DNA of 28,422 bases from a virus: positions 1-28,422 of the IMG/VR virus record IMGVR_UViG_3300030329_002520, one strand, 5' to 3'. Of this stretch, positions 1 through 7,684 are shown one piece after another. A program made the translations under genes and the position numbers. Below the pieces are notes generated by a model that made no database searches, had not been told where the DNA came from, and saw only the letters and a list, made by a program, of their open reading frames with translations. Within the stretch, counting starts at the first letter, position 1; the number at the start of each line of letters is the position of its first letter.

Positions 1-396
1 TCGGTCTATACATGCGGTCGTATCTCCTAAAGGATCAATGATTGCTTCAGCGAATCGTTCAACCTTGGGACCACGTAGTGCGGTTAGTTCACCAGCCAGA
101 CATCTGTTAGCTTTGTGAATATTCGCGCCACTTTGGAACCTAGTAAAACCAGTGTCGCAAACTTCAATCGCTGCTATCTGGTTTGTTATCCAATCGGTTA
201 CGGGTGATAATGCAGCGATTGCATACGCAACATTCTTGACTGGTAGATCGTGTTTATCTGCTAAGTCCTCCGCCAGATGTCGCGCCATCCAGTACCAGTT
301 TTCGCCCGCCATCTGTTGGGCTTCTGTCGCTGATTCATAAACATCGATTATGTTTTGTGCGTTACCCGTCATAAGTTCTGCTAGTGGAGTAGCCAT
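1..396 (-). CDS. Phage protein of unknown function, DUF7178-like, 3' end outside window
   Basis: The reading frame is open from an ATG at 396 leftward to the window edge, giving 132 residues with no stop, so the C-terminus is missing. It has the pattern of a widespread phage family that I believe is catalogued as DUF7178. The pattern is a helical N-terminus with an NWYWMARHLA segment (about residues 29-38), then an AYAIAALSPVTDW segment (about 51-63), and a later GPKVERFAEAI stretch. In that family a lysine/valine motif followed by 'FY' and a GD motif is typical, and here a LGDTT motif lies near the truncated end. I know of no established function. It follows the gene at 435-746 by 38 bases on the same strand and is probably cotranscribed with it. 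The Shine-Dalgarno is weak (GAG-like). Confidence 0.7.
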   Translation of the reverse strand, partial: MATPLAELMTGNAQNIIDVYESATEAQQMAGENWYWMARHLAEDLADKHDLPVKNVAYAIAALSPVTDWITNQIAAIEVCDTGFTRFQSGANIHKANRCLAGELTALRGPKVERFAEAIIDPLGDTTACIDR

Positions 397-434
397 TTTG
401 ATTGATTCTCGATTCTGCTAGGAATTGATTTTAT

Positions 435-746
435 TTAGTCGATGTTTAATCGATTGGTTTGTGCGTATTCTCGGAGATACTGGTCGATTTTTCCAGCGTC
501 TAATCTACCAATGTCACCATTCAGTAAAGTGAATGCAGATTTTACGATTTGTTCAAGAGCGGGACCCATCACATAATCGTCACCAACCAGCCAGCCAAAC
601 GGCTGATTGTCAGCGTATGAATTGAGGAATTGGATCATTTTTACGATGGGAATTTCTATTCCAATTGGTGACTCTACCGCTGCATTGTGGCGCGCTCTCC
701 AAGATTGATTGTTAGTCTGGTCATATCGTGATACTAAAATTGACAT
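435..746 (-). CDS. Hypothetical protein, 103 residues
   Basis: I do not recognise this small leftward gene. The ATG at 746 is preceded by AAAGGA at a good Shine-Dalgarno distance, which supports the start and the gene. The product is soluble, with no signal peptide or membrane segment. It has a mixed N-terminus, a hydrophobic middle (IVKMIQFLNSYA, about residues 34-45) and a helical C-terminus ending in KIDQYLREYAQTNRL. The last part suggests a small helical domain. It is the first gene of the leftward unit, about 375 bases downstream of the promoter proposed at 1129-1156, which fits an early regulatory or host-takeover gene. That role is inferred from position only. Confidence 0.7.
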   Translation of the reverse strand: MSILVSRYDQTNNQSWRARHNAAVESPIGIEIPIVKMIQFLNSYADNQPFGWLVGDDYVMGPALEQIVKSAFTLLNGDIGRLDAGKIDQYLREYAQTNRLNID

Positions 747-794
747 GGTTTGATCCTTTGATCTGCTAGTTTTGAGAGTAAATAATCTCTCACA

Positions 795-826
795 AATAGA
801 GTCAAACCGTGAAGCTTGACTCTATT
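795..826. repeat. Perfect 11-bp inverted repeat in leader of the leftward unit
   Basis: AATAGAGTCAA (795-805) and TTGACTCTATT (816-826) are exact reverse complements separated by a 10-base loop. It lies 49 bases upstream of the start of the gene at 435-746, within the transcript expected from the promoter at 1129-1156. The stem is A/T-rich and has no T-run after it in either direction, so it is more likely an mRNA leader structure, processing site or operator than a strong terminator. Confidence 0.6.
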
Positions 827-1111
827 AATGAGATGCTATTTGACTTTGAGGAATTGAATCTCCTTAATCGTTGGCGTCTTATGACTGCGCCGATGGTGTT
901 GATTATGTTTTGGATATCCTTGTGTTTTGTGGATAGTTCTTATGGAAATAGCATCGAGTCAGTCTGGCACTGAAATGGTAGCTGTAGCAATCTGCAATTT
1001 GCGGTTGTTTCCCCGGTTGGCGGTTGCCATCCCTGAAGCGATTGATCCAACCTATCGAGTAAACGATTGAACCGTGCTATAAGTTCAGTTGTTATCAGGG
1101 AATCTGTATTT

Positions 1112-1126
1112 GGTTGTCGGACAACC
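1112..1126. promoter_or_regulatory. Palindromic operator candidate at leftward start site
   Basis: GGTTGTC-G-GACAACC is a perfect 7-bp inverted repeat around one base. It starts 2 bases downstream (leftward) of the -10 box of the promoter proposed at 1129-1156, so it would cover the transcription start. That is the usual place for a repressor operator. The repressor is not identified in this window. Confidence 0.5.
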
Positions 1127-1128
1127 GA

Positions 1129-1156
1129 ATTGTATAGGAATAGTAGTAGTTGTCAA
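1129..1156 (-). promoter_or_regulatory. Sigma70-type leftward promoter
   Basis: Read on the minus strand there is TTGACA (1156-1151, exact -35 consensus), a 16-base spacer, and TACAAT (1134-1129, five of six -10 bases). It points toward the genes at 746 and 396. The start would fall near 1122, inside the palindrome at 1112-1126, leaving a leader of about 375 bases. This is the best promoter match I found in the window. Confidence 0.55.
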
Positions 1157-1190
1157 TAGTATTAAAGCCCTAATCAAGACCAATTTTGAA

Positions 1191-1218
1191 CTATTTTCTA
1201 AATAGAACCGATGTTCTA
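1191..1218. promoter_or_regulatory. SOS-box-like GAAC-N4-GTTC palindrome beside a second inverted repeat
   Basis: TAGAAC-CGAT-GTTCTA (1203-1218) has exact 6-bp arms and contains GAAC-N4-GTTC, the core of the LexA (DinR/Cheo) box of Gram-positive bacteria. It overlaps a second short palindrome, CTATTT-TCT-AAATAG (1191-1205). The pair sits about 40 bases upstream of the leftward -35 box, so it could regulate that promoter or an unseen rightward one. A link to the host SOS response is inferred from the motif only. Confidence 0.4.
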
Positions 1219-1583
1219 ATTTCGACGGAGAGAGCTTAGAGAGTGCGTGGTAGTAGTAGATATCATCACAACGGGCTGTATGCGCTGTGCATTTTGCCCT
1301 AAAATTCTCGGTCAGAGTTACAGATATTGCTACTACGCACCAGATGAACGGAGAGCGTGCGTGGAGTAGGAAATGGTCTCAATGGTCAAATTTCCTTCGT
1401 GCGCGGGTGTGTGCGTCCATTTCAAAAATCCCGATTTTAGCTATTTTGTGGCATATATCGCACATTTTAGGCTTCTTGTTATTGGCTATATTTACCGGGT
1501 AAAGCGCGAAAAATCTGCGCGAAAATCTGAACGGTCAAACGTTTTCGCTTGTGATGCTTTTCACAATGCAAGAATTTCCTAAC

Positions 1584-1618
1584 AGAACAATTGTGCTAAC
1601 AGTAGAACAAACGTGCTA
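1584..1618. repeat. Two 15-base direct repeats, period 20
   Basis: AGAACAATTGTGCTA (1584-1598) and AGAACAAACGTGCTA (1604-1618) match at 13 of 15 positions and start exactly 20 bases apart, close to two helical turns. Such phasing suits a regulator binding one DNA face. The half-motif AGAAC is shared with the SOS-like box at 1203-1218. Confidence 0.5.
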
Positions 1619-1630
1619 CGGCTGGTTTTT

Positions 1631-1725
1631 CGTGGGTGGTGGGTGGTGTGTGTGAGGGTGGTGTGTGGTGCAGGGTGGTGAGGGGGGTGTGCTGTTGGGG
1701 ATGTGGTGTGTGTGAAGGAAGGTAC
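1631..1725. other. G/T-rich tract with G-quadruplex potential
   Basis: The plus strand is almost entirely G and T here, with repeated GGTGGT, GTGTGTG and several runs of three to six G. At least four GGG runs occur within short distances, enough for a G-quadruplex on the plus strand. It encodes no plausible protein and lies just upstream of the TGTAACG array. Confidence 0.6.
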
Positions 1726-1786
1726 CCCTCTGACGCTTTGTGAGTGAAAAAGTGCTTTTGGAGTCCCGCTGGTATTTTTTTTGTGC

Positions 1787-1932
1787 TGTTACGGTGCCGT
1801 TACACTTTGAAACATGCGAGTTGAACGGGGATTTGCGTACCTGTAACGGCTGTAACGGGTGTGTAACGGTATATGTAACGCTACTGCCGTTACACCTACC
1901 ACCCCTTAAGGGGGTGTGGGTAGGATGTAACG
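1787..1932. repeat. Cluster of TGTAACG/CGTTACA boxes (iteron-like)
   Basis: Copies of TGTAACG occur in forward orientation at 1842, 1851, 1862, 1874 and 1926 and in reverse (CCGTTACA) at 1797-1804 and 1887-1894. A variant TGTTACGG lies at 1787-1794. The four central forward copies start 9, 11 and 12 bases apart, so they are near-tandem. Such clusters are typical either of replication-initiator iterons or of repeated activator/repressor sites. The last copy sits where a -35 box would be for a TATTAG hexamer at 1950-1955. Confidence 0.6.
1888..1932. repeat. 45-nt imperfect inverted repeat with perfect 12-bp central palindrome
   Basis: The outer arms are 1888-1900 and 1919-1932, 13 pairs with one bulged A at 1925, and each arm ends in a TGTAACG box. 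Inside lies the perfect palindrome CCCCTTAAGGGG (1902-1913). The only asymmetry is GTGTG at 1914-1918 against a single A at 1901. It could extrude as a cruciform or fold in RNA. There is no following T-run, so it is not an ordinary terminator. Confidence 0.55.
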
Positions 1933-2167
1933 TCTAGGTATTGTTGTTGTATTAGAAAAGAAAACCAAGCAAAGAAAAGGTTGTTTGTTTTATACTTTGT
2001 TTAGCTGTTGATGCTGACGTATCCGGGGTGTTCCCCCACTCGGCTCCTCGTTAGGGTTTAAGCAGATGTTTAGTTGGTACGGCTGTCATCTCTAGGTCAT
2101 CAGTTTTCAGGCTTCCTGTGTGGTTCCTCCTATACCGCACGGGAAGTTTGTGATTTAGGAGATAAGA

Positions 2168-3544
2168 ATGTTATTGACTGAGGATCGCAAGGCTTTATTG
2201 ACAACAGTTGGTTACGGTACGTGGTCTGAGCAGGACGAGATACTTGACCATGAGGCGAGGATCAAGCTTGTGGCGGGAGGGGAGCGTGCTGGCAAGAGTT
2301 TCTTGGGTGCGTTGTCTATTATTAGTCGGTTGGATGAGTTTGAGAGTGGTGATATATGTTGGTTGGTTGCTAGGGATTACGAGAGGACTCGTGCTGAGTG
2401 GAACTATTTGTCGGAAATCCTTGGTAAGTTGGGTTTTTTGATAAAGCAGACCAAGCGTATTGACCCCGGAGAGATGGCTGTAGCGTGTGGCACCACAGAA
2501 AATCCGGGTGTTTTCACGATTAAGACTAAATCGGCGCAGGATCATCGGAGTCTTGCGATGGAAGCCCCAAGAATGGTGGTTGCCTGTGAGTCTTCGCAGA
2601 TAGATTACGAGAGTTTTCTAAGGCTCAGGGGTAGAATTGCAGAAAAGCGTGGGTATTTGTTCTTAGAGGGGACATTTGAGATGTCGTTGGGGTGGTATCC
2701 GTCCCAGTGGGAGGCTTGGCAGTTTTATAACCCTGATGATGATGCTATATCTTTTTCGTTACCGTCGTGGACCAACCAAGTTGTCTATCCCGGTGGCAGA
2801 GAAGACGAGGAGATACTGTCTTTAGAGCGATTGCACTCCGAAGACTGGTTCAATGAGCGTGTCGCAGGGAAACCAGCCCCACCAAAAGGGCTTGTCCACA
2901 ACATGTTCGATATATCAACGCACGTATCAGATAAAGCAGAGTACATCGAGGAAGAACCTGTCCATCTGTGGGTCGATCCGGGGTATTCGCAGGTCACAAA
3001 GTCCGCATATGCAGTGGTAGCAGTGCAGATTATGGGGGGACAGATTAGAGTTATTGACGAAATCTACGAAAGAGAGAAGATTACAGAGGAGATCATAGAG
3101 ATATGCCAGATGCGACCGTGGTGGAAGGACGTTCAACACGGTGTTATCGACATTGCAGCGCACAATATGGGCGAATCAAGACCTGTTGATACTTGGCTTG
3201 AGAAGGCAAGCCTGTATATGCAGTCAGAACGTGTCGGCATTATGGACGGAATCGAAAGATTTAATACATTCCTGAAAGAAAACCCCTCAACAAAGCAACC
3301 AAACCTTATAATCAATCACAAGGCTAGGGGCTTAATCTCCGAATTGGGAGGTTGTGCTAACCCTTTCGACGAGCAAATCCATGTTTATACTTGGCGAACA
3401 GACAAAGATAATAACGTAATCGGAAGACAGCCAAGAGATGCTTTCAACCACAGCGTAAAAGCAGTAACCTACGGATTAGTTGTAAACTTTGGGTATGCGC
3501 GAGCAGCAGGTGCGACGAAAATAATTACGGTAAACAGGTGGTAA
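2168..3544 (+). CDS. terL: Terminase large subunit (packaging ATPase-nuclease)
   Basis: This is the motor that pumps DNA into the prohead and cuts it. The N-terminal ATPase shows a Walker A motif GGERAGKS (residues 37-44), a Walker B MVVACE (136-141) and a coupling-like GTFE (168-171). The C-terminal RNase H-type nuclease shows three spaced aspartates in the expected contexts: VDPGY (D270), VIDIAAHN (D328) and PRDAFNHS (D424). The length, 458 residues, is usual. The ATG at 2168 has TAGGAG seven bases upstream. It opens the rightward virion operon and is followed after one base by the portal gene. The first 600 or so bases are strongly G/T-rich and the rest A/C-rich, an odd switch inside one gene. 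The small subunit candidate is 21 kb downstream. Confidence 0.93.
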   Translation: MLLTEDRKALLTTVGYGTWSEQDEILDHEARIKLVAGGERAGKSFLGALSIISRLDEFESGDICWLVARDYERTRAEWNYLSEILGKLGFLIKQTKRIDPGEMAVACGTTENPGVFTIKTKSAQDHRSLAMEAPRMVVACESSQIDYESFLRLRGRIAEKRGYLFLEGTFEMSLGWYPSQWEAWQFYNPDDDAISFSLPSWTNQVVYPGGREDEEILSLERLHSEDWFNERVAGKPAPPKGLVHNMFDISTHVSDKAEYIEEEPVHLWVDPGYSQVTKSAYAVVAVQIMGGQIRVIDEIYEREKITEEIIEICQMRPWWKDVQHGVIDIAAHNMGESRPVDTWLEKASLYMQSERVGIMDGIERFNTFLKENPSTKQPNLIINHKARGLISELGGCANPFDEQIHVYTWRTDKDNNVIGRQPRDAFNHSVKAVTYGLVVNFGYARAAGATKIITVNRW

Positions 3545-3545
3545 C

Positions 3546-5417
3546 GTGGCAAAAATTGATGACCTAATGTCCCAGATAGAAGATGTTTGGGACTCTCCGG
3601 GTTTTCGTACCAGACGAACCCGCATGGAAAGCGATTACGGACTGTATCGTATGAATCCATACGACGCAGGCAACGGTTATCAAAGCTATACGTCTAATGC
3701 CCCGAAGATTCTTGCAGATAAGATCATGTCTTACCTGTCAAACGCACAGATGTCGATACGTGTTCCGCTAAGTTCTGAGGTTGAAGACCGTACCCCCGGC
3801 GCACTAAAGGAAAAGTTCGTTATCGGCGCGCTCAACCTTGCCGATGAACGTATGCAAAGGTACGGGCAACCCTCCATAAGAGAGCAATTAGCCTTTTACA
3901 TAACCCTGCGTGGATGGTATGCAGGGCGCGCCATGCTGAATAAGCACGAAGATGGCTCTACATATGTTGACATAACGCCCCTTGACCCCCTCCACATTTG
4001 CTACGAGATGGATGACAAGGGGATTGTATGGCTTGCACACAAGACAAAACGCTCTGTTGCTTCGGTAGAAAATACTTTCAACGTAGATGTTGAGCCTTTG
4101 ATTGAGGGAGAAACGTCTTCAGGTGTAACTGTCTGGGACTATTACTCAAGAACAGAAAACGCCGTTCTTGTTTGTGGTGATAAAGACCAAGTTAAATACG
4201 GCAAGCGTCTTACAAAACACAATGTAACTGATAGCAACGGCAACCCATGCGCCCCAGTTTTTCTTGGAGCAGTAGGTCCTGCCCCTTGGATTCAAGACGA
4301 TCTGTCAGGTGATGACACCGCAAGGGATTATGGAGAATCTATTTTTTCTGCAAACCGTACCCTTTACGAAGACTATAACTTCGCAATGAGTGCCTACAAA
4401 ACGCTGGTAAGGCGCGCTGTAAGGCGACCGTACAAGATTATTTCCCCGGATGGAACGACAACCCTTGATACTGATCCGTGGCAGGATGGGTCTGAGGTTC
4501 CACTCCCCGCAGGAACAGAGATCGGATTGATGGAAGAAGTCACGATGCCCCTTGACACGGGAGCATTTGTAGGGCTTGTATCAGGGGAATTGCAGCGTGG
4601 TGGTTTATCAAACGTCAGCTACGGCGAACTGCCCTTTGCGATCTCGGGATTTGCAGCAAAGATATTGCAGGAAGGCTCTGCCCACCAGATCGAACCCAGA
4701 GTAAAAGGTATGACCGCCTGCTACAAGCAGATCTCAGAAATCATTTCGATGCAGTACGAAGCAGGTGGTTACAGCCCGTTAGAGGTAAGGGGTCGCCATA
4801 ACGATATTGCCAGCTACTTCAACCAAGAGATAAAGCCCTCCGACCTTGAAGGTGCCGGGGCTATTGATATTAACTTCGGTGTGCGTATGCCACAGGACGA
4901 GCCTCAGCTTGTAACGATGGCGCAGATGATGAGAGAAGGCGCGAAGCCACTTGCACCAGACGAATGGATTTGGGAGAATGTCTTACAGATCAACGACGTT
5001 GACCAGTTCCGTAATTCAATTTCAGCACAACAAGCGCAAGTAACAGAACCAAAAGCTTTGTTGCTTACGCTGATTGAAGGTCTGATGCAAACGGGTGAGC
5101 AGGAAAAAGCCTTGATTTATATAGACCTTCTGCGAAAAACATTGAAGCAAGACCAGCAAGAAGAAGCTGCTCAAGACTTACAGTTCCAGCAGCTACTTAG
5201 TTCTGTAGGCATGACTCCTCCGCAGGCAGGTCAGGGTGCTGGTCCGCAGCCTCAAGTTCCAAATCCGGGTGGTACAGGAAGAAGTCCTATGGACGTATCA
5301 GGTGGAATAATATCTTCACAGATGCAGGGCTTCCAGCGAACAGGCGATCCTCAACAGGCTCCACCGGGAACACCGGGAGGGGCAGGACCAAGAGTTAATC
5401 CTCTAGGAAGTATTTAG
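3546..5417 (+). CDS. Portal protein (head-tail connector)
   Basis: A 623-residue product starts at GTG 3546, one base after the terL stop. Its position after terL, its size and its composition fit a podovirus-type portal, the dodecameric ring through which DNA enters and leaves. It has a mixed alpha/beta body with long helical stretches in the second half, such as ALIYIDLLRKTLKQDQQEEAA (shown in part). The tail, about residues 550-623, is rich in proline, glycine and glutamine and is probably disordered. I see no single diagnostic motif, so the call rests on gene order plus overall character. An alternative would be another head-tail connector, but no other gene in the window is a better portal. 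Confidence 0.8.
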   Translation: MAKIDDLMSQIEDVWDSPGFRTRRTRMESDYGLYRMNPYDAGNGYQSYTSNAPKILADKIMSYLSNAQMSIRVPLSSEVEDRTPGALKEKFVIGALNLADERMQRYGQPSIREQLAFYITLRGWYAGRAMLNKHEDGSTYVDITPLDPLHICYEMDDKGIVWLAHKTKRSVASVENTFNVDVEPLIEGETSSGVTVWDYYSRTENAVLVCGDKDQVKYGKRLTKHNVTDSNGNPCAPVFLGAVGPAPWIQDDLSGDDTARDYGESIFSANRTLYEDYNFAMSAYKTLVRRAVRRPYKIISPDGTTTLDTDPWQDGSEVPLPAGTEIGLMEEVTMPLDTGAFVGLVSGELQRGGLSNVSYGELPFAISGFAAKILQEGSAHQIEPRVKGMTACYKQISEIISMQYEAGGYSPLEVRGRHNDIASYFNQEIKPSDLEGAGAIDINFGVRMPQDEPQLVTMAQMMREGAKPLAPDEWIWENVLQINDVDQFRNSISAQQAQVTEPKALLLTLIEGLMQTGEQEKALIYIDLLRKTLKQDQQEEAAQDLQFQQLLSSVGMTPPQAGQGAGPQPQVPNPGGTGRSPMDVSGGIISSQMQGFQRTGDPQQAPPGTPGGAGPRVNPLGSI

Positions 5418-5419
5418 TA

Positions 5420-7684
5420 ATGCCTTATTATCGAGTTGATTCAACAGTCCCTTCATATGCAAATCGATTTGGTTTGGGAGATAAGTATGTTTTCGCAAAT
5501 TCTCCAAGCGAAGCAAGGAGAACGGCACTTGCTCTTATTGGACCAAATCTCCCGGCAGCAACCCTTACTTTATCCCCTGTCTCTGGAGTCGAAGCACAGG
5601 ATTATTTGCAGCCTCTTACAAGACAGTCTACGGGGCAGCAGGTAACTGCTGTTGATCCAATTAGATATACACCATCCGAATTTGAAGAAGGACTTGGTGT
5701 GTCTGATATTTCATTGGGATTAGGATTACCTCAAACCCATCCCCCGATGATATATCGCGAAACACCCGCAGGGAATGTTCCGTTCAGACAGACTGCTGTA
5801 CCTCAAGGTTTTGGGTACGCAGACGAATTGCTTGCTATTGACCCTTCAACTGCTGGAGGGTCTGGGTCATTTACAAACTTTACTAACGGACTAACAAACG
5901 CATCATTTAATGATCTTATCAATATGCCATCTGTTGCTGCGCCTGACGCACCAGTCGTTCCTGTGCCTCAAGGGTTCGGGATGGCAGACGAATTGTTTGC
6001 TATTGATCCATCAACTGCTGGAGGATCAGGTTCTTACTCGATAGGGTACGATCCGTACTTCTATGGAGAGACTTTTGTTCCTCCCGTTAAAGGCACTGTA
6101 GTTCCTTTTGATATTAATGCTGTATCAAGTGGGGCTACAGGTGCTATTCCCCAAGTTGATTTCGATAAACAAGAAGAGGAAAGGCGAGAGAGGGAAATAC
6201 GAGAACAGAAAACAGCAAAAGAAGCAAAAGAAGCTGCGCTTCTAACTGGTCCAGTGCGCTCATGGGATGCCAAGCTTGCGGACATAACCCTTTCTTACGA
6301 CGAAAAGGGTAATGTCAGTGTAAACCTGCCTGTTGATATGTGGAGAAATGCTGATGATCGTCCCGGGAATATTGCAGACCAAACTATAGGCAAAGAGCAA
6401 ATAGAAGATGCAATACGAAGATTAGCGGAACTAGGCGGGAGAGACATTCTGGACAGAACTGTTGGACAGATGTTACAGAAAGCACGTAGATATTACGCTG
6501 ACACTCCACGAGGTGATAGCACTTGGGATAGAAACATTGATAGTGGTTTAATACCAGAAGATCAAAGAAAGCCGGGGACTAAACCATCGTTTTTGAATGA
6601 CAGTGCTTGGAAAGCTACATGGGACAATCTTGCAAGTGAAGTGTTAGGCAAGAAAGCAGCAGGCATAGATACCAGCATCCCATTTGGTTGGACTAACAAT
6701 GTAACTGGCTGGAACCAACTTGCTCCAGAACAACAAGCCGTTGCTAAAGCTAAAGGCTTAAATAGTATGCAGGAACTTGAGAATTATTATGACCAAATAA
6801 ATTTTAATGCTATGGATGATTTGCTTAATATTGATGCTATGGGTGGTACATCTCCTCCGGGGGGAGGTTTTGATCCTACTACAGTCACAGGGTTAGCTTC
6901 TGATGATACTGGTCCTACTGACCCTGTAGTTGTAATTGATCCTATGCAAGATTTAGTTGGTATTGATCCTATGGGTAGTACAACTGGTGATCCGAATGCA
7001 GTCACAGGTTTAGCGTCTGATGGAACTGGAGGAACAGGCGACGCTAATCACATTGAGAATGTAGTCAACTTTGCTAAAAGCGCAGCAAACGTTCCTGTTT
7101 GGTCTAGTCAAGATATGATTGATGATCCTGATAGATTTTTGACAGAGGCAGGTCGGAGATTAGCGTTTAGAAACGTGTTTGGTGAACCAGCAACAGGCGT
7201 TGGTCCTTTAGCTAGTTTCTTGCAACGTCAAAACTTCCCGCTGACTGAGGCGTACAGGGCGCAAACTTTTGCAGATATGGGAAGGCAAGAGGCAGGAAAA
7301 TACGTCCTCGCCCCCGATGCCTACCCTAAAGTTTCATTTGAAAACTTCCTTAGATCAGTACGAGATCGTCCAACAGGATTGGGCGGTACTTACAGTCAAG
7401 CCTTACAGAATGTAAATTACCTGAGAGGACTTGAAGGTAGTGAGGTTCCAACAGCATTAGCTGGAGTGTTCAATCCAGAACAATCAGCAAATACATGGGA
7501 TGCAAGAAATCTTCTTGAAGCAGCCCAAAGAGGAAAATACTCTGGTCTTGTAAGCAGGTCTTTCCGTCAACCAACACAAGATGATCTCTTCTCTGATTAT
7601 GTTCTCGCAAAGCAGGATGCTGCTACGGCAGGCACTGCACCGCAGAACTTCCTCAACTTTGCAGCATCAAGGTACGGACTCTAA
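5420..7684 (+). CDS. Putative internal virion protein with repeated short acidic motif, 754 residues
   Basis: I do not recognise a family. The protein starts two bases after the portal stop. The N-terminal half is low in predicted helix and rich in Pro, Gly, Ser and Thr. It has a charged helical stretch (EEERREREIREQKTAKEAKE, about residues 252-271) and a more ordered C-terminus. The motif D-[ED]-L-x-x-I-D-[PA] recurs: DELLAIDP and DELFAIDP inside a 23-residue repeat (128-150 and 183-205), and DDLLNIDA and QDLVGIDP inside a second repeat pair that shares VTGLASD. Such spaced motifs look like docking peptides on a flexible chain. Its place between portal and scaffold, next to the 1806-residue ART protein, suggests a virion or ejection protein. 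It ends in a TAATG overlap with the next gene. Confidence 0.6.
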   Translation: MPYYRVDSTVPSYANRFGLGDKYVFANSPSEARRTALALIGPNLPAATLTLSPVSGVEAQDYLQPLTRQSTGQQVTAVDPIRYTPSEFEEGLGVSDISLGLGLPQTHPPMIYRETPAGNVPFRQTAVPQGFGYADELLAIDPSTAGGSGSFTNFTNGLTNASFNDLINMPSVAAPDAPVVPVPQGFGMADELFAIDPSTAGGSGSYSIGYDPYFYGETFVPPVKGTVVPFDINAVSSGATGAIPQVDFDKQEEERREREIREQKTAKEAKEAALLTGPVRSWDAKLADITLSYDEKGNVSVNLPVDMWRNADDRPGNIADQTIGKEQIEDAIRRLAELGGRDILDRTVGQMLQKARRYYADTPRGDSTWDRNIDSGLIPEDQRKPGTKPSFLNDSAWKATWDNLASEVLGKKAAGIDTSIPFGWTNNVTGWNQLAPEQQAVAKAKGLNSMQELENYYDQINFNAMDDLLNIDAMGGTSPPGGGFDPTTVTGLASDDTGPTDPVVVIDPMQDLVGIDPMGSTTGDPNAVTGLASDGTGGTGDANHIENVVNFAKSAANVPVWSSQDMIDDPDRFLTEAGRRLAFRNVFGEPATGVGPLASFLQRQNFPLTEAYRAQTFADMGRQEAGKYVLAPDAYPKVSFENFLRSVRDRPTGLGGTYSQALQNVNYLRGLEGSEVPTALAGVFNPEQSANTWDARNLLEAAQRGKYSGLVSRSFRQPTQDDLFSDYVLAKQDAATAGTAPQNFLNFAASRYGL
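5801..6034. repeat. Two 69-base imperfect direct repeats inside the 754-residue gene
   Basis: Bases 5801-5869 and 5966-6034 encode nearly the same 23 residues (PQGFGYADELLAIDPSTAGG and following, against PQGFGMADELFAIDPSTAGG and following). The nucleotide differences are mostly at third codon positions. This implies an old in-frame duplication kept by selection on the protein. Confidence 0.75.

Larger units (their letters stand above)
747..2167. other. 1.4-kb intergenic control region between divergent units
   Basis: This stretch separates leftward genes (ending upstream at 746) from the rightward virion operon (starting at 2168). No open frame has both a ribosome site and protein-like composition. 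It holds, left to right: a perfect hairpin (795-826), a DnaA-box-like nonamer one base off consensus (929-937, TGTGGATAG), a palindrome at a leftward promoter (1112-1156), a short IR and an SOS-type box (1191-1218), a spaced direct repeat (1584-1618), a G/T-rich tract (1631-1725), TGTAACG boxes (1787-1932), a cruciform-forming repeat (1888-1932), and an A/T-rich stretch (about 1950-2005). This density of repeats is typical of a control region or origin. Which one it is cannot be told here. Confidence 0.75.

Noticed and set aside
152-340. 62-residue plus-strand frame inside the first leftward gene
   Set aside because: It is the antisense shadow of a better-supported minus-strand gene.
881-973. 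30-residue frame beginning MTAPMVLIMF on the plus strand
   Set aside because: It looks a little like a signal peptide, but there is no ribosome site and it runs against the leftward transcript.
1287-1582. Two overlapping frames of 71 and 69 residues in the intergenic region, one with a hydrophobic end
   Set aside because: They overlap in different frames, lack Shine-Dalgarno sequences and show no protein-like pattern, so both are probably chance.
1888-1932. Reading the large inverted repeat as an intrinsic terminator
   Set aside because: No T-run follows on either strand, and the next gene on the plus strand starts 236 bases on with its own ribosome site.
1740-1937. 65-residue frame across the TGTAACG array
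   Set aside because: It starts at GTG with no ribosome site, and its sequence (repeated CNGCNGC and VTVYVTLLPLHL) is just the translation of the repeats.
747-2167. tRNA or CRISPR in the intergenic region
   Set aside because: I found no cloverleaf with matching acceptor and T arms, and the repeats are too short and uneven for CRISPR.
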